Of a DNA stretch of 11,790 nt, positions 6,927 to 11,790 are shown piece after piece. The stretch comes from Oscillospiraceae bacterium (GTDB taxonomy: Bacteria; Bacillota_A; Clostridia; Oscillospirales; Ruminococcaceae), in contig JAFPQL010000191.1 in assembly GCA_017414145.1 (NCBI GenBank), forward strand, positions 1 to 11,790, written 5' to 3'. The notes under the pieces are model-generated. The model had not been told where the DNA came from and did no database searches. It worked only from the letters and a program-made list of their open reading frames with translations. The translations under genes and the position numbers were made by a program. Within the stretch, counting starts at the first letter, position 1; every line of letters begins with the position of its first letter.

Positions 6927-7526
6927 TCAGCGACGCGCCGGACAGACATCCTGCCAGAGCAGGCCGCAGCGGCTACAATACCAGAACAGTCTGCCGCTCC
7001 GGTACGCCGGCATCGTGAACTGGAAGTCCCACTCCGGATACTGCCGGAACATCATGACGCTGCTGTCCGTGACATACGCCGCAAACGAGATAAAATGCTC
7101 CTTGGTCATCGGGTGATCCGCCGTCACATACCATTCACCGCCGATATCCTCGATGTGAAGCTGCTCCTCGGGCTCCGCTCTGCGCGGCTCCGCGGGGGAA
7201 AGCCTGCTGCCGCAGCAGGTCACGGACGCGCCGGCGGTCGCCGTGACCAGATTGCCGCACGACCCGCATACATAAAACCTCAGCTTTTTCATATTGCCGT
7301 TCTCCCTTTCGTTTCTGACGGTCTCGCCGGTCAGCAGAATCTGCATATCCGTCTCAAAGACCTCTGCGAGCGCCGCCAGCAGCGACACATCCGGACAGCC
7401 GCTGCCGCACTCCCATTTTGAAACCGCCTTGTCGCTGACATGAAGACGCGCCGCAAGCTGCTTCTGCGTCAGACCGCGCTGCGTCCGGAGCTGCCGGAGC
7501 AGTTCGCCGGTTTTGTTCCGGTTCAT
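6927..7526 (-). CDS. XRE-family regulator fused to a desulfoferrodoxin-like metal domain
   Basis: A 199-residue protein. Residues about 7-62 are a Cro/C1-type helix-turn-helix (LTQKQLAARLHVSDKAVSKWE). After a short linker, a rubredoxin-like/desulfoferrodoxin N-terminal knot begins (FYVCGSCGN, C87 and C90; CC at 104-105). A superoxide-reductase-like domain follows (H124, HPMTKEH with H138 and H144, then YCSRCGL with C184 and C187). In superoxide reductases the iron is held by four histidines and a cysteine, the last two ligands as C-x-x-H. Here the final histidine is replaced by C187, so the site is altered. I infer a redox- or metal-responsive DNA-binding protein rather than an enzyme. The SD is GAGAGGTG upstream of ATG 7526, with a consensus promoter at 7556-7584. 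The HD gene is divergent and a plausible target; autoregulation is also possible. Confidence 0.87.
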   Translation of the reverse strand: MNRNKTGELLRQLRTQRGLTQKQLAARLHVSDKAVSKWECGSGCPDVSLLAALAEVFETDMQILLTGETVRNERENGNMKKLRFYVCGSCGNLVTATAGASVTCCGSRLSPAEPRRAEPEEQLHIEDIGGEWYVTADHPMTKEHFISFAAYVTDSSVMMFRQYPEWDFQFTMPAYRSGRLFWYCSRCGLLWQDVCPARR

Positions 7527-7555
7527 CCGATCACCTCTCCCTGTTTGATGACTAC

Positions 7556-7584
7556 ATGATATCAGAAAGGCAGCAATTTGTCAA
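7556..7584 (-). promoter_or_regulatory. Promoter of the XRE/desulfoferrodoxin regulator
   Basis: The minus strand has a perfect -35 TTGACA (7579-7584), a 17-bp spacer and -10 TATCAT (7556-7561). A dyad abuts the upstream side of the -35. Confidence 0.8.
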
Positions 7585-7599
7585 TCTACGCTTCGTAGA
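7585..7599. repeat. Dyad in the divergent control region
   Basis: TCTACG (7585-7590) and CGTAGA (7594-7599) are perfect reverse complements with a CTT centre. It directly abuts the -35 of the XRE gene and lies 40 bases from the HD-gene -35, where a dimeric regulator could act on one or both promoters. It has no T-tract and is not a terminator. Confidence 0.45.
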
Positions 7600-7638
7600 G
7601 CAGATGAAAGGGCGCAGACGCCGGTTTTCGCAGGGCTC

Positions 7639-7667
7639 TTGATTCTGCGCTGCGGCTGTGTTATAAT
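7639..7667 (+). promoter_or_regulatory. Promoter of the HD-domain gene
   Basis: -35 TTGATT (7639-7644), 17-bp spacer, consensus -10 TATAAT (7662-7667). Transcription would start near 7674, giving a leader of about 55 nt that contains an 8-bp hairpin. Confidence 0.82.
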
Positions 7668-7684
7668 AGAAACAGCAACGCACA

Positions 7685-7706
7685 GGACAGCGCAGGAACG
7701 CTGTCC
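7685..7706 (+). promoter_or_regulatory. Stable hairpin in the HD-gene leader
   Basis: GGACAGCG (7685-7692) pairs perfectly with CGCTGTCC (7699-7706) around a 6-nt CAGGAA loop. It begins about 11 nt into the transcript and ends 9 nt before the AAAGGAG ribosome site. No U-tract follows, so it may stabilise the mRNA or modulate ribosome access. Confidence 0.5.
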
Positions 7707-7728
7707 GAAACAGAAAGGAGCGACTGCG

Positions 7729-8418
7729 ATGAGCGCAGATTTTTCGGTGACGCCGGAACGGTTCCCGCTGTATGCGCGTGTCCGGAACGATCACGATATT
7801 CAGGTTTACATCCAGGAACAGAACAAGTCCATGCACGCAATGGGCTATACCGAGCACAGCTTCGCGCACATCGGCGTGGTCGCCGAGCGCACGGGCTATA
7901 TTCTGGAGACGCTCGGAAGGGACGATCACACCATTGATCTCGCACTGACCGCCGCGTGGATGCACGACATGGGCAATGTCATCAACCGCATCGATCACTG
8001 CCAGACCGGCGCCCTGATGACCTTTTATCTGCTGGATAAAATGGGCTTTGCGGCAGAGGATATCGCGCCGGTGATCCGTGCCATCGGAAACCATGACGAG
8101 GGCAGCGGCGTACCGGTCAGCGACATTGCGGCGGCGCTGATTCTCGCCGATAAATCCGATGTCCGTCGGAACCGCGTGCAGGATACGCCGGAGGATTTTG
8201 ACATCCACGACCGTGTCAACTATTCCGTGACATCCTCTCAGCTCAAAATCAATCAGGAGCATACCGCAATCAAGCTGAAGCTGGTCATTGACACCCGCTA
8301 CGGCGAAATCGGCGAGTACTTTGAAATCTTTATGGAACGGATGCTGCTCTGCCGTAAGGCCGCCAAATTCCTGAATCTGGAATTTCACCTGATTATCAAC
8401 GAGCAGACTCTGATGTGA
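7729..8418 (+). CDS. HD-domain metal-dependent phosphohydrolase
   Basis: A 229-residue cytoplasmic protein. The frame is open upstream to 7639, but that stretch covers the promoter and leader. The ATG at 7729 has GGAG 8 nt upstream and is the start. The HD signature is clear: a histidine in HSFAHIGVV (H43/H47), H79-D80 in AAWMHDMGN, H90, H122-D123 in IGNHDEGSG, and a late aspartate in LILADKSDVRRNRV (D141/D144). Such domains bind one or two divalent metals and hydrolyse phosphomonoesters, nucleotides or second messengers; which one is not visible here. The HDxGN spacing and the H-D-E-G-S-G block resemble standalone Clostridia HD proteins rather than HD-GYP enzymes. It has its own promoter and a strong terminator, so it is a single-gene unit, divergent from the XRE/desulfoferrodoxin regulator. 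Confidence 0.87.
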   Translation: MSADFSVTPERFPLYARVRNDHDIQVYIQEQNKSMHAMGYTEHSFAHIGVVAERTGYILETLGRDDHTIDLALTAAWMHDMGNVINRIDHCQTGALMTFYLLDKMGFAAEDIAPVIRAIGNHDEGSGVPVSDIAAALILADKSDVRRNRVQDTPEDFDIHDRVNYSVTSSQLKINQEHTAIKLKLVIDTRYGEIGEYFEIFMERMLLCRKAAKFLNLEFHLIINEQTLM

Positions 8419-8473
8419 AGAAGCCGGTCTATACGGCGCCGTACGGGACAATGCGACCGCCGGCATCCGCATA

Positions 8474-8513
8474 AAAGAGCCTCTGCCGGTCTGAATGCCG
8501 GCAGAGGCTCTTT
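8474..8513. terminator. Strong bidirectional terminator
   Basis: A perfect 16-bp stem (AAAGAGCCTCTGCCGG at 8474-8489 with its complement at 8498-8513) closes an 8-nt loop, with A-rich and T-rich flanks on each side. It lies between the convergent HD gene and the anti-sigma-like gene and can end both transcripts. Confidence 0.93.
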
Positions 8514-8552
8514 CTGTAAATCACAGACTGTAAAACGGCGGGCGGCAGAGGA

Positions 8553-9722
8553 TCAGTCAATGTGTGCCTCGGCGCGTGTCAGCATGAGGTCACGGGGCAG
8601 AGCCGCCTGATAGAGCGCATACGGATCGGGGTCGCGGATGGGGCTGCCGTCGTCGCGGAATTCTGTTTTATAATGGGTCACGGATGTTTGTACCGTATAG
8701 AGATCTGCGGGCAGCAGTCCCTTCGGTACGGGAATCGCAATGCAGACCGTACACATATCACAGGTCACGCACTCCGGCACATAGTCTGCAAGATCAAGAT
8801 CAACCCAGCGCTTCTCTGTGCCGTTCGGGTCATGCCCGGTGACATAAGTGAGCCTTCTGACGCCGGCTTCAATGCTGCCGGTGCCGGACTGAAGCGCACA
8901 GACAATCAGGTCGTAGTCCGCGAAAAACGCGTCATTTGCAAAGCCGCTGTGCTCGTAAACATAGGTGCAGTCGTCCTCAGCATTGCGCTCCATCATTTGT
9001 TTCGTGCTGTGAATCACAAATCCGCCGGCATTCGGCTGCCCGAAAGTCCAGCTTGCATCCTCATACCAGCTTGTCTTCCAGATCTTCGGCTCGACGCGGC
9101 ACAGAGACTGTGTATCCTCTCTGACAGGTTCCGTGACAAGATCTGTCTGCTCCTTCAAAACCGAACCGACGCTGAGAAGGGTCATGGTCGTCGTCTGTTT
9201 CGTGTTCTGCACGGTCTCTGTCGTCGTTCCGGTCATGCTATTCCCGACGGTGCTTCCCGATTCTGTTGCCGAACTGCCGGTGCTGCCGGTCAATCCGGCA
9301 TCTGACGGCGCTGTCCCGACGGCGGTTCCGTCCGAACCGGATGCGCCGTCTGTCGGACCGGTCACGGATTCGCCCGTCTGCGATTCGCCCGTCTGAGCGG
9401 CGGTGTTCTCCTCCGCGGGCGCAGACGCGTCCTGCACAGTCTGAAGGCGCGTTGTCGGAGCCTCTCCGGACGACGCCGCAGGGATGACATCGGGCTTTCC
9501 GGCGCGGTGGATCCAGAGCACACCCGCCGTGACAATCACGGCACAGGCCGCAAGGCTTGCCAATGTGCCGATGATGCGGAATGCCGGATGTGTACGCTCC
9601 GCAGGCGCAGTCTCAGCAAAGGACATCCCGGCATTGTCCGCGGACAAATCCTCGTTCATCGCCTGCTCGATCAGTGCAGGCTCTATTTCATTCATTGCGT
9701 GAATCAAATCCTTGGGTTTCAT
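8553..9722 (-). CDS. Single-pass membrane anti-sigma-like protein with extracytoplasmic Cys-rich domain
   Basis: A 389-residue protein starting at the ATG at 9722, which overlaps the sigma gene's TGA as ATGA and has GGAGG upstream. The frame continues upstream inside the sigma gene but is a shadow there. Residues 1-47 are cytoplasmic; MKPKDLIHAMNEIEPALIEQA resembles the short N-terminal motif of membrane proteins paired with ECF sigmas in Clostridia. Residues 48-71 are the membrane helix. Residues about 82-180 are a Ser/Thr/Gly-rich linker with a duplicated TGES unit. Residues about 185-389 form a globular outer domain that I do not recognise, including CVTCDMCTVC (C318, C321, C324, C327) and three other cysteines (C208, C252, C275). 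I see no zinc-binding ZAS motif (H-x3-C-x2-C). I infer that it holds the sigma factor at the membrane and responds to an outside signal. The gene ends before the terminator at 8474-8513. Confidence 0.75.
   Translation of the reverse strand: MKPKDLIHAMNEIEPALIEQAMNEDLSADNAGMSFAETAPAERTHPAFRIIGTLASLAACAVIVTAGVLWIHRAGKPDVIPAASSGEAPTTRLQTVQDASAPAEENTAAQTGESQTGESVTGPTDGASGSDGTAVGTAPSDAGLTGSTGSSATESGSTVGNSMTGTTTETVQNTKQTTTMTLLSVGSVLKEQTDLVTEPVREDTQSLCRVEPKIWKTSWYEDASWTFGQPNAGGFVIHSTKQMMERNAEDDCTYVYEHSGFANDAFFADYDLIVCALQSGTGSIEAGVRRLTYVTGHDPNGTEKRWVDLDLADYVPECVTCDMCTVCIAIPVPKGLLPADLYTVQTSVTHYKTEFRDDGSPIRDPDPYALYQAALPRDLMLTRAEAHID
9367..9395. repeat. Tandem 15-bp repeat in the anti-sigma linker
   Basis: The 14-base unit GATTCGCCCGTCTG occurs at 9367-9380 and again at 9382-9395, a period of 15 bp. 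It keeps the reading frame and encodes a repeated TGES/Q pentapeptide in the extracytoplasmic linker, so slippage would alter linker length without breaking the gene. Confidence 0.8.
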
Positions 9723-10276
9723 AGAAAATCCTCCTCTCGCAGCAGCTTTTTGAGGGCATTTCGCGTCCGCATCAGCGTGATTTTCACATTGCTGACGCCG
9801 ATGCCGTATTTGGCGGCGATCTCCCGGACGGGCATCATTGCGTAATAGCGTGCGATGAACACATTGCGCTGCTTTGCGGGCAGTCCGGCCAGAAACCGGC
9901 TGATGACCGCGCCGAGCGCCTTGACCTCGCACTGTGCCGCCACATCTTCGTGACCGGCAAGGCAGTCTGCCAGCTCGTCCAGTGCCGCCGGAATCTGAGA
10001 GCCGCCGCGTTTTCCGGCGCGGCTGTGCTCATAGCGGTCAAGAGCGGTGCTTCGCACGGCGGTGAGCAGATAGGCTGTGAAGTAGTCCGGATTTGCCGGG
10101 GGGATGGCGTTCCAGACCTTCAGCAGCGCATCGTTGACACACTCCTCCGCGTCCTGTTCATTTCCGAGAATCCGGAGCGCGGTACTGCGGCAGAGTCCGC
10201 CGTACTTTGCTTCTGTTTCCCGGATTGCGCGCTCGTCTCTTGCGAAATAGAGCGCGATCAGACCGGTATCCTCCAT
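9719..10276 (-). CDS. ECF-type RNA polymerase sigma factor
   Basis: A predicted 185-residue sigma-70 family ECF factor. The ATG at 10276 follows an AAGGGGGGAG ribosome site; an upstream in-frame start would cross the promoters. Region 2 is at about 8-85, with the typical ILGNEQDAEECVNDALLKVW (36-55) and a FTAYLLTAVRSTALDRY core-binding/-10 recognition helix. Region 4 is at about 122-182 (LPAKQRNVFIARYYAMMPVREIAAKYGIGVSNVKITLMRTR), whose helix-turn-helix reads the -35. It directs polymerase to a set of genes that cannot be listed from here. It overlaps the membrane anti-sigma-like gene by 4 nt, a normal sigma/anti-sigma arrangement. A sigma-A-type promoter (10364-10392) and a nearer ECF-type promoter candidate (10308-10334) precede it, which would fit autoregulation. 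Confidence 0.9.
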   Translation of the reverse strand: MEDTGLIALYFARDERAIRETEAKYGGLCRSTALRILGNEQDAEECVNDALLKVWNAIPPANPDYFTAYLLTAVRSTALDRYEHSRAGKRGGSQIPAALDELADCLAGHEDVAAQCEVKALGAVISRFLAGLPAKQRNVFIARYYAMMPVREIAAKYGIGVSNVKITLMRTRNALKKLLREEDFL

Positions 10277-10307
10277 GCAGCTCCCCCCTTCCTGCTCTAT
10301 TCTTGTA

Positions 10308-10334
10308 GACGGAAAACCGGATACAGCGGTTACA
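10308..10334 (-). promoter_or_regulatory. Candidate ECF-type (autoregulatory) promoter
   Basis: The minus strand reads TGTAAC (10329-10334), 17 bp, CGTC (10308-10311). This resembles the AAC...CGT architecture of Gram-positive ECF promoters, which usually have a 16-17 bp spacer. The start would be near 10301, about 25 nt before the sigma ATG. This is a two-motif match without other support. Confidence 0.35.
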
Positions 10335-10363
10335 CTTTTTCTGAAATTTCCTGCGGTATATAT

Positions 10364-10392
10364 ATGATAGCATATCCGTCTGCCCGCTGCAA
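10364..10392 (-). promoter_or_regulatory. Sigma-A-type promoter of the sigma/anti-sigma operon
   Basis: The minus strand has -35 TTGCAG (10387-10392), a 17-bp spacer and -10 TATCAT (10364-10369). The spacer ends in GATATGC, as in the methyltransferase promoter at 4946-4974. Confidence 0.65.
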
Positions 10393-10407
10393 GCAGTCCG
10401 CACGCTT

Positions 10408-10436
10408 TTCTCAATTTTTCTTTTGTGAAATGTAAT
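10408..10436 (+). promoter_or_regulatory. Weak promoter candidate for the lipoprotein gene
   Basis: TTCTCA (10408-10413), 17 bp, TGTAAT (10431-10436). Both boxes are partial matches. It is the best sigma-A-like candidate in the 227-base gap shared with the sigma gene. No clear ECF-type AAC...CGT pair was found in this orientation. Confidence 0.28.
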
Positions 10437-10503
10437 CAGCGCACGGGAAATCTTGTCTGTTCTTTCAGAAGGGCAAAGCCCGAACATAAAGGAGGACTTC
10501 CAC

Positions 10504-11790
10504 ATGACGCTCAAACAATCGGCAGCAATTCTGCTGTCTGTTTCGATTCTGACCGGCGCGGCAGGCTGCGCAGACAGCAGCAGTTCTTCCGCAGATCACA
10601 CAGAGGCGGTCACCGTCTCCTCTGCTGACAGTCAGGCAGAAAGCACAACCGTCACCGCCGAACAGACTGACGCGGAGCCCGGACAGATCACGACCCGCAG
10701 CACGACCGTCACGCTGCCCGCTTCGCATCAGGCGGAGCTGCTGCACCGGTTTACCGGCTTCAGCACTGACGGGCAGATCAACAGCATCGTGCCCGCCGGC
10801 GGCACCACGGCTGCCGTCTCGATGCGCAGCGGCCGCTGCTTTCTGATCGACCTCAACGGCGACCGCGTGCTCCGCGAGATCACGCTTTCCTCCGACTACG
10901 AGCAGGTGATCGGTGTGCGGAAATCCGGCGAAATCATCGGAAAGCAGATGCGCGACGGAAACAGCAGCCTCGTTTTCTATGCGCCGGAGACCGGAGAACC
11001 GCGTCAGGCAGAATACAGCGGTTCATGCTGGCAGTTCGTCTATGACCGGGAATCCGATGTGATTTACAGCTACGATGAAAGGCATCTTTACCGCGTCAGC
11101 GACGACGGCAGCGAAACACCGGTTTATCAGTTCAGCGAGTCTGATCCGGCTTCCACAGGCATCTGCGGCGCGGCGCCGGAACACGGGGTTCTGTATCGGA
11201 CCATACGCGACACAGACTCTTTCAGCGGAATCTCCGGCATACTGCTCTCTCTGGACGGCCGGAAGGAATACTGCCGGGTTCCGGACACGGTGTCCAACTA
11301 CGGACTGACGGCAGCCGGCTTTGTCAGCATGGAGGTCCGTTCAGACGGCACTGACGGGAATTTCTGCAACTGTGCTGTCTATGACACCGGGACCGGAAAG
11401 CGTCTGCGTACCTTCGGCGCGAATGACGATCCCATGCCCGCGCTCATTGCCGACCCGGACAGCCGGTATTTCATGATCAACTCGCAAAACGCTCTGCTGC
11501 TGGCAGATCCGGAAACCGGAAAGACCGAGCAGCTTGCGATTTCTGAAACAGAAGCTGCCTTTTGTACGCCCTGCTATCTGCCCGATCTCGGTATGTGGCT
11601 CTGTGCCGTCACCAATCTGTTCGACGAAAACAGCCCGTCCTCCTTATATGTCATTGACCCCTCACAGGCAGCATTCCGCAGCGATGCACAGCCCCCGTAT
11701 CTGTTCGGTACGGCAGCCGCCGCGTCGCTCAGCCCTGATGCAGCGGACGAGCGGGCGCTCGCGGACGAAATCGAACGGAAATACGGCATC
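10504..11790 (+). CDS. Lipoprotein with propeller-like domain, 3' end cut by the window edge
   Basis: The frame runs 429 codons from ATG 10504 to the right edge without a stop. A full SD (AAAGGAGG, 10488-10495) sits 8 nt upstream. Residues 1-22 form a lipoprotein signal: MTLKQ, a hydrophobic stretch, and TGAAGC with C22 as the lipidation site (the -3 residue is alanine, not the preferred leucine). Residues 23-75 are a Ser/Thr/Glu-rich spacer to the cell surface. Residues about 80-400 are beta-rich with repeated short units such as CFLIDLNGDRVL, LVFYAPETGEPR, AVYDTGTGKRL and LLLADPETGK, suggesting a beta-propeller of PQQ/YVTN style. Near the edge ADERALADEIERKYGI begins a helical segment, so a second domain probably follows, possibly a peptidase-like one. 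The function is unknown. It is divergent from the sigma operon and may belong to its regulon. Confidence 0.82.
   Translation, partial: MTLKQSAAILLSVSILTGAAGCADSSSSSADHTEAVTVSSADSQAESTTVTAEQTDAEPGQITTRSTTVTLPASHQAELLHRFTGFSTDGQINSIVPAGGTTAAVSMRSGRCFLIDLNGDRVLREITLSSDYEQVIGVRKSGEIIGKQMRDGNSSLVFYAPETGEPRQAEYSGSCWQFVYDRESDVIYSYDERHLYRVSDDGSETPVYQFSESDPASTGICGAAPEHGVLYRTIRDTDSFSGISGILLSLDGRKEYCRVPDTVSNYGLTAAGFVSMEVRSDGTDGNFCNCAVYDTGTGKRLRTFGANDDPMPALIADPDSRYFMINSQNALLLADPETGKTEQLAISETEAAFCTPCYLPDLGMWLCAVTNLFDENSPSSLYVIDPSQAAFRSDAQPPYLFGTAAAASLSPDAADERALADEIERKYGI

Noticed and set aside
6215..6949. A 244-codon minus-strand frame opposite the esterase
   Set aside because: It overlaps three supported genes and shows no family features; the plus frame has a nucleophile elbow and a strong SD.
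6900..6960. Terminator between the convergent esterase and XRE genes
   Set aside because: Only a 6-bp imperfect pairing (CTGTTC with GGACAG) could be drawn, with no T-tract. The transcripts may end inside the opposing genes.
7552..8472. A 306-codon minus-strand frame opposite the HD gene
   Set aside because: It covers the HD coding sequence, its promoter and the XRE promoter, and lacks a ribosome site or domain. The plus frame has all HD motifs.
8739..8769. Iron-sulfur cluster in the anti-sigma-like protein
   Set aside because: CX2CX2CX2C is one residue short of the ferredoxin CX2CX2CX3CP spacing, and the domain is predicted outside the cell, where such clusters are rare. Reported only as a Cys motif.

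Overview
The window looks like chromosomal DNA from an anaerobic, gut- or rumen-type Clostridia, most likely a Ruminococcus-like member of the Oscillospiraceae. This rests on a secreted CotH-type protein carrying a two-repeat type I dockerin, a helix-turn-helix/desulfoferrodoxin fusion, Firmicutes-style Shine-Dalgarno (SD) sites and sigma-A promoters, and GC-rich coding sequence. Family calls are from sequence recognition only; no database was searched. Ten CDSs are supported, and those at the two edges are cut.

Left part (1-4980). A partial, AT-rich GNAT acetyltransferase (2-382, +) converges on a long secreted dockerin/lamin-tail/chitobiase-like/CotH/carbohydrate-binding protein (482-3244, -). 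An 11-bp bidirectional terminator hairpin lies between them. Upstream on the minus strand is a two-gene operon with its own promoter and terminator: a TcmP/LCMT-like SAM methyltransferase (4112-4891) followed 4 nt later by an L-2-amino-thiazoline-4-carboxylate hydrolase-like protein (3463-4107).

Middle part (4981-8520). A strong extended -10 promoter and a roughly 120-nt structured leader precede a membrane DUF4405-like/flavodoxin fusion (5152-6246, +). A small alpha/beta hydrolase (6290-6916, +) follows. An XRE regulator fused to a desulfoferrodoxin-like domain (6927-7526, -) is divergent from an HD-domain phosphohydrolase (7729-8418, +). Both have good promoters, and a dyad lies in the shared control region. 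A 16-bp bidirectional terminator (8474-8513) closes this block.

Right part (8521-11790). An ECF sigma factor (9719-10276, -) overlaps by 4 nt a single-pass membrane, anti-sigma-like protein (8553-9722, -) whose outer domain carries a CX2CX2CX2C motif. A lipoprotein with a propeller-like domain (10504 to the right edge, +) is transcribed divergently. This trio looks like an envelope-sensing unit with a candidate ECF-type autoregulatory promoter. No tRNA, rRNA, CRISPR array, insertion sequence or origin was seen, and no gene-free stretch exceeds 300 bases.
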